From an uncultured Mollicutes bacterium (GTDB taxonomy: Bacteria > Bacillota_I > Bacilli_A > ML615J-28 > CAG-313), in assembly GCA_900538885.1 (NCBI GenBank), contig UQAI01000009.1, positions 1 through 37,302 of the forward strand: a stretch of DNA of 37,302 nucleotides, read 5' to 3'. Of the stretch, positions 1-8,976 are shown piece by piece (positions within the stretch are counted from its first letter, which is position 1; each line of letters begins with the position of its first letter). Position numbers and translations under genes: made by a program. The notes under the pieces are model-generated. The model was not told the DNA's origin. It worked only from the letters and a program-made list of their open reading frames with translations, and did no database searches.

Positions 1-326
1 ATATTAAATGATAAATTATCAATAAAACATAGTATTTTAATTTTATTTCTTTAAGTATATCATTATATTTATAGCTTATAATTCTATTAAAAATGTGAAA
101 TATATTTATTTATTCGCTCTAAAAATGTGTAAAATATCTATTTATTCGCTCTAAAAATGTGTGAAATATCTATTTATTCGCTCTAAAAATGTGAAATATA
201 AATAACTTACATTCTAAAAGAAGATTTGATGTTTTTTGTTAAAAATGAAACTAAGGATAATTTAATAATAAATAAAACCTTAGAACATATAAAATGACAT
301 TATATGAAAACATTTAAACATATAAC
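1..326. other. Gene-free A+T-rich stretch
   Basis: Apart from the tandem repeat at 81-203 I see no open frame, RNA gene or convincing promoter. The right edge is set by the ligA terminator; the left edge is the window border, so a gene further left cannot be excluded. Confidence 0.6.
81..203. repeat. 32-bp tandem repeat (minisatellite), about 3-4 copies
   Basis: Units begin with attcgctctaaaaatgtg at 112, 144 and 176, an exact 32-base period. The first two complete units differ at a single base. The third keeps its first 18 bases and then diverges. A poorer unit of about 31 bases precedes them at 81-111. There is no spacer between units, so this is a direct tandem array and not a CRISPR. It lies beyond the ligA terminator in non-coding DNA. 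Confidence 0.85.
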
Positions 327-354
327 AAAAGACTAAGTTTTTGCTTAGTCTTTT
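327..354 (-). terminator. Bidirectional rho-independent terminator after ligA
   Basis: The arms gactaag (331-337) and cttagtc (344-350) flank a six-base loop. Four A's lie to the left and four T's to the right, so a U-tract exists on either strand. The ligA stop codon (353-355) lies at the base of the stem, so the hairpin begins at the end of the coding region. It closes the long operon that starts at groES. Confidence 0.85.
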
Positions 355-2338
355 ATTCATTTAACATTTTTATGAATGTTTCTTCATCAATTATTTTAAT
401 TCCAAGTTCTTTTGCTTTAGTTAGTTTTGAACCTGCTTCTTCTCCAGCTAGTACAAATGAAGTTTTTCGGCTAACACTTGATGAAGTTTTTCCACCAGCA
501 TCTTCTATCATCTTACTAGCTTCATCTCTAGAAAGAGTTGGAAGAGTTCCCGTTAGTACAAAGGTATAACCTAAAAACTTGTTATTAGTTGATGCCTCTT
601 TAACTTGGGGATTAACACCTAAAGATTTTAACTTGTTGATAAGAGCTATATTTTTAGGGTTTTGGAAGTAGTTAACAATGCTTTCTGCCATAATACTACC
701 AATGTCATCAATAGTTGTTAAATCTTCTTTTTTAGCCTTCATCAATTCATCTATAGAGTGATAATATTTCATTAAGTTTTTAGAGGCTTTCGCGCCAACA
801 TGTCTAATACCTAAACCAAAGATAAATTTATCTAGGGAATTTTGTTTAGAGTTTTCGATTGCGTTCATAAGGTTTTCAATTTTCTTTATTCCAAATCTTT
901 CAATAGATAGGAGTTCTTCTTTATAGTTCTTTAATAAATATATATCACCAATATCCTTGATAAAACCTAACGCAAATAATTGTTCAATTTGTTTGTCACC
1001 TAAACCATCTATATCCATTGCTACACGCGATGCAAAGTGGATAATTTCCTCTAAGAGTCTTCCTCCACATTCAGGATTCTTACAGTAATGTTCGGCCTCA
1101 TTTGGAGCTTTTTCTAGTTTTGAACCGCAGACTGGACAAACTAGTGGCATCACAAACGGGGTAGCATCAGGGTTTCTTCTATCAAAGTCTACTTCAACTA
1201 CTTCAGGAATGATTTCTCCGGCTTTTCTCACCTTTACATAATCACCAATTCTTAAATCTCTTGAAGTAATGAAATCTTCATTATTAAGGGTTGCTCTTGA
1301 AACCATTGTTCCACCAACATACACAGGATCTAAGATTGCATTAGGGGTAATTATTCCTGTTCTTCCGACTGTAAAAATAATATCTTTTAATTTTGTTGTT
1401 ACAATTTGAGCAGGAAATTTATAAGCTATTGCCCATTTTGGAACTTTAACAGTATAGCCTATTAAGTCATATAAATCAAACTCATTTACTTTTATTACGA
1501 CGCCATCCGTTTCATAATTAAGAGTTTTACGTTTATCTTTATATTCTTCAAGATAATTTATTACACCTTCAATGTCCTTAACATGGCGATAATGAGGATT
1601 AACATTAAACCCTAAACTTTTTAAAAATTTTAAGGTATCACTTTGGGTGGTCATTCCATAATTACTTGGATTTACTAAAGTATAAGCAAAGTGGTCTAGT
1701 TTACGCATTTTTGTAATATTTGGATCAAGTTGTCTAAGACTTCCCCCCGCCGCATTCCTAGGATTCGCAAATAGTGACGCGTTTTCTTTTTGTTTTTGTT
1801 CATTTAATTCATTGAAAACATCTTTGGCCATATATACTTCGCCACGCACTTCCATTGACAAATGTTTTGATAAAACTTTGGGAAGGGTTCTGATCATCAG
1901 CATATTTTTAGTTATATTTTCACCAATAACTCCATTTCCTCTTGTCGCACCAAGGGTTAAAAGTCCGTCTTCGTAATGGGCACTACTAGCAATTCCATCA
2001 ATTTTTAGTTCAACTGTATATGTAAAGTTACTTACTACTTTTCTAATTCTTTCATCAAATTCTCTTAATTCATCATAACTAAAAGCATTAGCAAGTGAAA
2101 GCATTGGGTTTTCATGAACAATTTCTTCTAAATCAGTTTTTAAAAAATCTCCTACTTTTTTGGTTGGGGTATTTGGTAAAACTTCTTCTGGGTATTTTTG
2201 TTCAAGAGCTTCAAGTTCACGCATTAAACTATCATACATCACATCATCAACAGTTGGATTATCTAAAATGTAGTATTCGTAATTATATTGATTAAGAATG
2301 TTGACTAAATATTTAATTCTTTCTCTTATTTCATTCAT
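353..2338 (-). CDS. ligA: NAD-dependent DNA ligase LigA
   Basis: This enzyme seals nicks in duplex DNA using NAD+ and is needed for Okazaki fragment joining and excision repair. The length of 661 residues is normal for the family. Residues 1-60 form the Ia NMN-binding region (YYILDNPTVDD...YD). The adenylated lysine is K112 in KIDG. An OB fold follows, then a four-cysteine zinc finger near residues 400-425 (CPVCG...C...C), helix-hairpin-helix repeats, and a BRCT domain from about residue 588 (FVLTGTLPTLSRDEA). The start ATG overlaps the end of the upstream hydrolase gene by 8 bases, with GAGG placed a suitable distance upstream. It is the last gene of the groES operon, directly behind pcrA and the hydrolase. 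A pcrA-ligA pairing is common in Firmicutes. Confidence 0.97.
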   Translation of the reverse strand: MNEIRERIKYLVNILNQYNYEYYILDNPTVDDVMYDSLMRELEALEQKYPEEVLPNTPTKKVGDFLKTDLEEIVHENPMLSLANAFSYDELREFDERIRKVVSNFTYTVELKIDGIASSAHYEDGLLTLGATRGNGVIGENITKNMLMIRTLPKVLSKHLSMEVRGEVYMAKDVFNELNEQKQKENASLFANPRNAAGGSLRQLDPNITKMRKLDHFAYTLVNPSNYGMTTQSDTLKFLKSLGFNVNPHYRHVKDIEGVINYLEEYKDKRKTLNYETDGVVIKVNEFDLYDLIGYTVKVPKWAIAYKFPAQIVTTKLKDIIFTVGRTGIITPNAILDPVYVGGTMVSRATLNNEDFITSRDLRIGDYVKVRKAGEIIPEVVEVDFDRRNPDATPFVMPLVCPVCGSKLEKAPNEAEHYCKNPECGGRLLEEIIHFASRVAMDIDGLGDKQIEQLFALGFIKDIGDIYLLKNYKEELLSIERFGIKKIENLMNAIENSKQNSLDKFIFGLGIRHVGAKASKNLMKYYHSIDELMKAKKEDLTTIDDIGSIMAESIVNYFQNPKNIALINKLKSLGVNPQVKEASTNNKFLGYTFVLTGTLPTLSRDEASKMIEDAGGKTSSSVSRKTSFVLAGEEAGSKLTKAKELGIKIIDEETFIKMLNE

Positions 2339-3041
2339 TATCTTTTTCCTCTAAAAAGTTTTTTATTTTATCAACTATTTGTTTTTCTTTTTGAGTTCTA
2401 AGCATCATATGGCCGATGCCAGGAACTTTAAAGATTTCAATATGAGGATTTGTGCATCGATGACTAATTTCACTTATTACTTTTTCGGGTACTAGTTCAT
2501 CAAGGGTTCCTCTAATAATTAAAGTTGGAACATTTACATTACCTTCTTCTTTATAAATAGCATTTACTATTGTACAGAAAATTACACCATTTTTAAGAGT
2601 AAATTTAGGGAAGGTATTATGCATAACAAATGATATTGCTTCTTTATCGTTATTCTTTAAGACTTGCTTCTCTTTTGTCTCTAAACCTTTTTGATAGTTA
2701 ATCTTACTAGATAAAAAAGCTGGATTAAAATATCTTATTGCGGGAGACATTAAAACAAGTTTATGGATTGGATAGTTTAAAGCAATGTGCCAAGCAAGAG
2801 CTCCACCTAAAGAAAAGCCGATTACATCTACAGTATTATTAAGAATTATTTTTTTCATTTCATCATCAATTGATTTAAAAGTATTACCTTTTGTAAATAG
2901 TTTTAGGCTGCATTTATGGTTATGACCAGGCAACTGATATAAGATAACCTGGTCATAATCTTTCATTATTTCTAGTGGTAAACTTTTAAAGTCACGATAA
3001 TCTGTTAAGTATCCATGAATTAAAAAGCAAATTTTACTCAT
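2331..3041 (-). CDS. Alpha/beta hydrolase (esterase/lipase-like)
   Basis: A 236-residue soluble alpha/beta hydrolase. The nucleophile elbow is GFSLGG with S77. The acid is probably D181 (GTLDELVP) and the base H211 (GIGHMM). The HG at residues 9-10 sits where the oxyanion hole is formed. These give a complete catalytic triad, so the enzyme is likely active. The pattern fits small carboxylesterases or monoacylglycerol lipases; the substrate cannot be read from sequence. It overlaps pcrA (upstream) and ligA (downstream) by 8 bases each and has no clear ribosome binding site of its own, so its translation is probably coupled to pcrA. Its position between two DNA repair genes may be operon packing and does not by itself imply a DNA role. 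Confidence 0.85.
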   Translation of the reverse strand: MSKICFLIHGYLTDYRDFKSLPLEIMKDYDQVILYQLPGHNHKCSLKLFTKGNTFKSIDDEMKKIILNNTVDVIGFSLGGALAWHIALNYPIHKLVLMSPAIRYFNPAFLSSKINYQKGLETKEKQVLKNNDKEAISFVMHNTFPKFTLKNGVIFCTIVNAIYKEEGNVNVPTLIIRGTLDELVPEKVISEISHRCTNPHIEIFKVPGIGHMMLRTQKEKQIVDKIKNFLEEKDNE

Positions 3042-5121
3042 TAACTACACTGATAGTTGGATGATCTTTGGTTATTTTACGAATACTATTATCTTTTTCA
3101 AATAGTATTTGAGCGAACTTATCATCAAGAGCTATTACCATACCATAACCGAAGAAAGTGTGATTTACTTTACTTCCAACCTTCATTTCTCCTTTTTGTT
3201 TTTCTTCTTCTTGGGTTTCTTTTACCATTTCTTGAAGATCATTTGATAATAAAAATTCCATCATAAAACGTGATTTTTGATTTCTTACTACTCTACCATA
3301 AATTAAACGGCGTGTTGATGAAGTAAGATATAATCTTTCTTTCGCTCTTGTAAAAGCTACATAAGCTACACGACGTTCTTCTTCTATGTCTTGTTCTTCT
3401 CTTATTGATGGGAAGATTCCTTCTTCAAGACCTACAACAAATACAACTTTAAATTCTAGGCCTTTAACTGAGTGAATAGTTGATAGAGTTACTCCTTCTT
3501 TTTTGTCTTCATCACCATATGATTGATCAAGAATAATCTCATCTAGACTTGTTTGAATTTTATCTTTTTGGCTTAAGTCTTGATTTTCAAAAGTTTCTTC
3601 AACTTTATATAAAATTGATTTAAATTCCATCAAGTTGTTTACTCGGTTAGCCTCTTCAGTGTCTTCTTCTTTTAACATTTCAAGGTAACCTGTTTTGTTG
3701 ATTAGCTCGTCAAAGAATGAAACAAGGCTCATTTTTTCGATTGATTCTTGTAGACCCTCTATAATTTGTCTAAACTCATCCAAAGATTTATTTTTGGTAG
3801 ATGGATTTGCCTTATATAAGACTTTAATAGCACCAAGTACATTTGTTCCGGTTTCTTGCATAATTGATTCAATTTTCTCAATTGTCTTATCACCAATACC
3901 ACGAGAAGGTCGATCGATGATTCTTTTAAAATGTGCTAACTTAGTATCATCAATAATGAATCTAAAGTAACTAATTATATCTTTTATTTCTTTGCGCTTT
4001 AGATATGAGAATCCACCATATAGATTGTATGGTATTTTACTTTCAATAAGTCCTAACTCAAAGTTTCTAGATAAAGCATTATTTCGATATAATATCGCAA
4101 TATCAGAATATGTGTATTTTTCATGATTAACTAAATGAGTTATTTCATTAACTACAAAACGAACTTCGTCTTCATAGTAATAAGCATCATGAACGATTAC
4201 AGGTTTTTGAGTGCCTTTAATATTAGTGAATAATTCTTTAGGTTCTCTAATTGTGTTATTCTTAATTAATGAATTGGCACCATTTAAAATACTTTGATTA
4301 GAACGATAATTTTCTTGAAGTTTAAATACCTTAGCATCTTTAAAATCTCTCTTAGAAAAACTTAATATATTATCAATACAAGCTCCTCTAAATGAGTATA
4401 TGCTTTGGTCATCATCACCAACGACAAAGATATTGCGATATTTAGATGCAAGTTTTTTAATTATTTCATATTGTTCAATATTGGTATCTTGAAATTCATC
4501 TACTAAAATATATTTAAATAGTTCTTGATAGTACTCTAATACTTCTTTAATATCTAATACTTTATTAGTAAAGATTAGTAGGTCATCAAAATCCAACATA
4601 TTATTTTCTTTTAAATATCCTTGATATAGTTCATATACTTTTTGTTCTTCACCTCGTAATGGTCTAATCCCATTCTTATAATCACCTATCATTTTAGCCA
4701 TTGCTTTAGGTGAGTATAGTTTACGGTCAATATTTTCTTTTTTGTATACATCAGTTAAAACTTTTTGAATTTCTTCATCATCAATAATTTCAAAATCGCG
4801 TTTATAACCTAGGTATTCAATGTTTCTTCTTAGTATTCTATTACATAGTGAATGAATAGTTGAAATATGAACAAGACTAGCTTTCCCATCTTCCATATGT
4901 GCGCTCAAACGTTCACGCATTTCAGCTGCTGCTTTTTTAGTGAAAGTTATCGCAAGAATGTTTCGAGGATTAATGTTTTCATCATTAATCATATGAATAA
5001 TTCTCGCAATTAAGGTTTTTGTTTTACCGGTTCCCGCTCCCGCAAAAACCATTACTGGTCCATTCACAGCTTCAGCCGCAAGGCGTTGTTCTTCATTTAA
5101 GGTATCTAGTACATTAGTCAT
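3034..5121 (-). CDS. pcrA: ATP-dependent DNA helicase PcrA (UvrD/Rep family)
   Basis: A superfamily 1A 3'-5' DNA helicase used in repair, replication restart and removal of recombinase filaments. It has 695 residues, slightly short of the usual ~720-740. The Q motif is LNEEQRLAAE (8-17), Walker A is GAGTGKT (28-34), motif II is VDEFQD (207-212) and motif III is GDDDQSIYSFRG (235-246). Motifs V/VI are visible as TIHSVKGLEF and VAFTRAKERL. A Tudor-like C-terminal segment (KVGSKVNHTFFGYG) matches the RNA polymerase-binding tail of PcrA. The gene starts 4 bases after glnS with only a weak ribosome binding site, and the hydrolase start is nested in its last codons. Confidence 0.96.
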   Translation of the reverse strand: MTNVLDTLNEEQRLAAEAVNGPVMVFAGAGTGKTKTLIARIIHMINDENINPRNILAITFTKKAAAEMRERLSAHMEDGKASLVHISTIHSLCNRILRRNIEYLGYKRDFEIIDDEEIQKVLTDVYKKENIDRKLYSPKAMAKMIGDYKNGIRPLRGEEQKVYELYQGYLKENNMLDFDDLLIFTNKVLDIKEVLEYYQELFKYILVDEFQDTNIEQYEIIKKLASKYRNIFVVGDDDQSIYSFRGACIDNILSFSKRDFKDAKVFKLQENYRSNQSILNGANSLIKNNTIREPKELFTNIKGTQKPVIVHDAYYYEDEVRFVVNEITHLVNHEKYTYSDIAILYRNNALSRNFELGLIESKIPYNLYGGFSYLKRKEIKDIISYFRFIIDDTKLAHFKRIIDRPSRGIGDKTIEKIESIMQETGTNVLGAIKVLYKANPSTKNKSLDEFRQIIEGLQESIEKMSLVSFFDELINKTGYLEMLKEEDTEEANRVNNLMEFKSILYKVEETFENQDLSQKDKIQTSLDEIILDQSYGDEDKKEGVTLSTIHSVKGLEFKVVFVVGLEEGIFPSIREEQDIEEERRVAYVAFTRAKERLYLTSSTRRLIYGRVVRNQKSRFMMEFLLSNDLQEMVKETQEEEKQKGEMKVGSKVNHTFFGYGMVIALDDKFAQILFEKDNSIRKITKDHPTISVVNE

Positions 5122-5125
5122 GATA

Positions 5126-6763
5126 TCACGCTGTAAATGATGATTTTAATCCAACAATACGATTAAATATCAAGTCATTTCCTTTCGAATCATAATCAAC
5201 ACTATAATAGCCATTACGAACAAATTGGAATTTATCTTCTGCTTTGGCATCTTTTAATGCATATTCCACAAATCCTTGTTTTTTAATCCATGAATTAGGG
5301 TTTAAACGTTCTTTAAAGTTTTCACTTGATACTTTTTCATCAAGGATTAATGGTTCAAATAAATTGAAGGTAGCAGGTATTGCATGAGTTGCCTCGACAA
5401 AATGAATGTTACCATTTGGTTTACGTTCATTAAAGCCACTACCACTCTTAGTATTTACATCATATGTACAATGTAATTCTGTAACATTTCCATTTTCATC
5501 ATAGATTACTTCATTACATTTAATAAAGTAAGCATGCATAAGTCTAACTTCAAGACCTACTGATAAACGTTTCCAATGTTTGTTTGGTTTAACTTCGGTA
5601 AAGTCTTCTCTTTCAATATAAAGTTCACGACCAAATGGAATTTTATATGTGCCAAGGCATTCATTTTCAGCATTGTTTTCAGCATCTAGCCATTCAATTT
5701 GTCCTTCTGGATAATTAGTAATAATAACTTTAATTGGATCAACCACAACATTTCGACGATTTGTTTTTAGTTTTAAGTCTTCTCTTAAGAAATGTTCAAG
5801 CATGCTATAATCAATTGTTGAATTAATCTTCGATAAACCTGTTGACTTAATAAAGTTTTTAATTGCATCAGGTGTAAAACCACGGCGTCTTAAACCAACA
5901 AGGGTAGGCATCCTTGGATCATCATAACCGGTAACAAGGTTTTCATCAACAAGTTGTTTTAAATAGCGTTTGCTCATAATCATATTAGTAATACCTAAAC
6001 GACCAAATTCAATTTGTCGAGGATGATGTTCTACTTCCGCATTATTTATTACCCATTCATATAGTGGTCTATGATCTTCATATTCAAGGCTACATAAAGA
6101 GTGAGTAATTCCTTCAAAAGAGTCTTGTAATGGATGTGCAAAATCATACATTGGATATATACACCATTTATCACCAGTTTGGTGATGTTTAATTTTCATA
6201 ATACGATATATTACAGGATCACGCATGTTGATATTAGGACTTGCCATATCAATTTTAGCTCGCAATGTTTTTTCCCCATTATTGTATTTTCCATCTTTCA
6301 TTTCTTCAAATAACTTTAAGTTTTCTTCAACGCTACGTGTGCGGTATGGAGAGTCTTTACCAGGTTCATTGATTGAGCCACGATATTCTGCTACTTGTTC
6401 TTGCGTTAAATCATCAACATAAGCTAAACCTTTTTTAATAAATAATTTAGCTTTTTCATATGTTTTTTCAAAATAATCTGAGCCATAGACAACAATACGA
6501 GGAGTATAGCCAAGCCATGCTAAATCTTTGATAATCGCATCAACATATTCTGCATCTTCTTTAGCTGGGTTAGTATCATCAAAACGTAAGTTTGTGCCCC
6601 CATTAAATTCTTTCGCAAGTTCAAAGTTCGTGACAATCGCCCTAGCATGACCAATGTGTAAGTATGCATTAGGTTCAGGTGGAAAACGAGTTAAGATGTG
6701 ATCTACCACACCAGTTTCTAACTCATTTTTCATAATTGTTTTTATAAAATTAGAATTTTCCAT
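5126..6763 (-). CDS. glnS: Glutaminyl-tRNA synthetase
   Basis: A class I synthetase that charges tRNA-Gln directly with glutamine. It has 545 residues, close to the E. coli enzyme. The HIGH signature is intact (36-39) and the KMSKS counterpart is IMSKR (262-266). The stretch LEYEDHRPLYEW is typical of GlnRS and distinguishes it from GluRS, and the C-terminal anticodon-binding beta barrels are present (to ...GLKSSF). GAGG six bases before ATG supports this start, which overlaps the B3/B4 gene by 14 bases. Many Firmicutes lack GlnRS and use GatCAB amidation of Glu-tRNA-Gln, so its presence is informative about lineage. Confidence 0.96.
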   Translation of the reverse strand: MENSNFIKTIMKNELETGVVDHILTRFPPEPNAYLHIGHARAIVTNFELAKEFNGGTNLRFDDTNPAKEDAEYVDAIIKDLAWLGYTPRIVVYGSDYFEKTYEKAKLFIKKGLAYVDDLTQEQVAEYRGSINEPGKDSPYRTRSVEENLKLFEEMKDGKYNNGEKTLRAKIDMASPNINMRDPVIYRIMKIKHHQTGDKWCIYPMYDFAHPLQDSFEGITHSLCSLEYEDHRPLYEWVINNAEVEHHPRQIEFGRLGITNMIMSKRYLKQLVDENLVTGYDDPRMPTLVGLRRRGFTPDAIKNFIKSTGLSKINSTIDYSMLEHFLREDLKLKTNRRNVVVDPIKVIITNYPEGQIEWLDAENNAENECLGTYKIPFGRELYIEREDFTEVKPNKHWKRLSVGLEVRLMHAYFIKCNEVIYDENGNVTELHCTYDVNTKSGSGFNERKPNGNIHFVEATHAIPATFNLFEPLILDEKVSSENFKERLNPNSWIKKQGFVEYALKDAKAEDKFQFVRNGYYSVDYDSKGNDLIFNRIVGLKSSFTA

Positions 6764-7415
6764 AAGTTACCTCTATTTTTTTTATTGATTGTGCACTTGC
6801 ATATTTTTGGTATAACGCAAGTAGTAAATTTTCATCCTTTTCTATTTCTTGTTGTGAAAAGCATATAATCATTATAAAGATTTTTGTTGTTTTATCATTT
6901 ACCATTGTACGATAAGTATCACTAGTAGGCGTCCCAAAGGGTCCTACTTCATCTTCGTAAACTGGAAGATTAGTGATATTGATAAAACCCCTGTTAATAC
7001 CTTCATATGGTTCGTTATCTTTTCCAATTCTGATATTAATATCGCCAACTAATTTATCAGCATCTACCACGCATACACTACGCATAGTTAAAAGCGATAA
7101 AACATTTCCGAGATCAACGATATCACCTAAGCGGTATAAACCCGTTCCTTTAACTGTCCTTCTAAGCAGGGCCTCACATGCTGGACGGGTATGACTTGGA
7201 TCTTTACCAAGTTTTTTGTATCCATCTCTTGTTTCTTTTAGTTTAGGGATGTTAACAATTTCAGTCATATCATATTTGTTAAAATATTCTTGTGATAACG
7301 CCGCTAAATACTCATCAACCAATTTAGTTTTGGCATTTTCAACTTCCATTGTATAAGCAATAACATTAAATGAAGGGACTTTATCTGTGATAGTTTTATC
7401 AATTGTTAATTTCAC
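6750..7415 (-). CDS. B3/B4 tRNA-binding-domain protein
   Basis: A 221-residue protein resembling the stand-alone B3/B4 domain family, which is related to the editing-site domain of the phenylalanyl-tRNA synthetase beta chain. Recognisable blocks are the SHTRPACEALLRR segment (about residues 75-87), the YRLGDIVDLGN segment just after it, and GFINITNLPVYEDEVGPFG near residue 145. The family's biochemical role is not settled; a part in editing or tRNA handling is inferred. The start is GTG, with GAGG nine bases upstream. It overlaps the coiled-coil gene upstream by 17 bases and glnS downstream by 14 bases, so it is made together with the synthetase. Confidence 0.75.
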   Translation of the reverse strand: MKLTIDKTITDKVPSFNVIAYTMEVENAKTKLVDEYLAALSQEYFNKYDMTEIVNIPKLKETRDGYKKLGKDPSHTRPACEALLRRTVKGTGLYRLGDIVDLGNVLSLLTMRSVCVVDADKLVGDINIRIGKDNEPYEGINRGFINITNLPVYEDEVGPFGTPTSDTYRTMVNDKTTKIFIMIICFSQQEIEKDENLLLALYQKYASAQSIKKIEVTYGKF

Positions 7416-8976
7416 TTTCTAAAGCCTCGATTCTTTCTGTTAGTTCATCATAATTTTTAAGTTGCTTTTCAAGTGAACGTAAACTCTGATATTTGGCATT
7501 AACACTTGATGCAAGTTCTTTTTGTTGATTATACAAACTAGGAAGCTTGGCCTCTATTTTAGTACGATCTTTCAAAATATTTATTAGCTTTAAGTTCTTT
7601 TCATTTTGTGACATTATTTCAAGTTCAATAGTACTATTTCTGACGTCTTCTTGATATTTTTCAAGTAAATGTTCCGTTTTCCTAATTTGTTCTGTTAAAT
7701 CTTGAATAGCCTCTTTCGCATATGGATCTAAGGCTTTTAGTCTTCTTGTTTCTTTTAATTCTTTAATTTTGTTTTCCGTATTAGTTATTTCATTTTGAAC
7801 AAGTTTTATTGTTGTTTTAATACCTTCATAACGGTTAACAAATTCTAAGTATTCATTTTTCGCATGAATTGTTTTATTAGTAAGTTGTAAATATTCTTCT
7901 AATTTTTTAATATTACCACTGATGTTTTGATAGATGCTATCTAGTTGTTGATAGTCTGCTAAGATATTGTCATATTCAGCTTTAATGGTGTCTAGTTCTT
8001 TCTTTTCAATTGTAAGTTTACTTAACTCCATTGTTTTGTTTAGTTGAATGTTAGTAGCAGTATCAAGACCACGTAATTTTTCATAATAGTCACTAATCAT
8101 TTGGTCTAGTGCGCTAGCTATTTCTTTTTTGGAATATTCTAATACTTCTAAATGATTAATTTCATCTTGAATGGCTTTTAAATTATTAGGCTTAATCATT
8201 TTGAATAATTTATCTAATTCTTCTTTTGATTTATTAACCTTGGTTATTTCTAAAGCAAGTTCATCAAGCATTGTTTCTACTGTTTCAAGAGAAATGGTTT
8301 GGATAGCACTTTCTAGTGTTTTCTTCTCAGCACTTAAGGCTTTGGTTTCCATTTTTACTTTTTGATCTAATGCATTAATATCTTGAAGTTTTTTTACTAG
8401 TTTATATTTATTCTTACCAATTATAACATTTAACGGATATAGGTTAATCTTTAAAGCTTGGATAACTTGAGTTGTTACGGAAGTTATGACACTAATATCA
8501 GAAGTTTGCTTCATGATATTTAAGATTTCATTTACTGAAGAAATGGTTTCTTGATATGATGAGTCTTCTAATTTAGTAACATTAGTAACTTCGGCTTCAA
8601 ATTCATAACGTTCTTTTTCAAGTGTATAATATTTATTATTGATTTCTTCATCAATTTCTTTAATTCTATTTAATGATTCCGTATTTTTACTTGCGATTAA
8701 ATCAAGACCATCTTCTTGTTTAAGCAAATTATCATATTCCGCTTGAAGACTTTGTCTTTTTTCCTCTAGCATATTACTACGTTCTTTATATACTTCATCG
8801 TGAACACTTAAATATTTTTTTAGATAATAACTACTAATTGTCATTGGATCCGTTTCTTTTCTAATGTATCCAGCAATGTTTAGTTCTTTTTCTAAATCTT
8901 CAATTCTTCTTTTTAAATGTAGGTTTTCTTCTTCAAGTTCTGCTATCTTTTGTTCTAGGATTTCTTGTTCACTCAT
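7399..8976 (-). CDS. Long coiled-coil protein of unknown function
   Basis: A 525-residue, highly charged protein that is almost entirely predicted coiled coil. Leu/Ile/Glu/Lys heptads begin at residue 5 (LEQKIAELEEENLHLKRRIE) and continue to the C-terminus, with a less regular stretch near residues 150-190. I see no ATPase head, no hinge-and-head arrangement as in SMC or RecN, no membrane segment and no signal peptide. It may be a cytoskeletal or scaffolding rod. Its ATG overlaps the groEL stop as ATGA, so translation is directly coupled to the chaperonin. I do not recognise the family. Confidence 0.7.
   Translation of the reverse strand: MSEQEILEQKIAELEEENLHLKRRIEDLEKELNIAGYIRKETDPMTISSYYLKKYLSVHDEVYKERSNMLEEKRQSLQAEYDNLLKQEDGLDLIASKNTESLNRIKEIDEEINNKYYTLEKERYEFEAEVTNVTKLEDSSYQETISSVNEILNIMKQTSDISVITSVTTQVIQALKINLYPLNVIIGKNKYKLVKKLQDINALDQKVKMETKALSAEKKTLESAIQTISLETVETMLDELALEITKVNKSKEELDKLFKMIKPNNLKAIQDEINHLEVLEYSKKEIASALDQMISDYYEKLRGLDTATNIQLNKTMELSKLTIEKKELDTIKAEYDNILADYQQLDSIYQNISGNIKKLEEYLQLTNKTIHAKNEYLEFVNRYEGIKTTIKLVQNEITNTENKIKELKETRRLKALDPYAKEAIQDLTEQIRKTEHLLEKYQEDVRNSTIELEIMSQNEKNLKLINILKDRTKIEAKLPSLYNQQKELASSVNAKYQSLRSLEKQLKNYDELTERIEALESEINN

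Noticed and set aside
81..203. CRISPR array
   Set aside because: Units abut directly without spacers and the unit is not palindromic at its ends.
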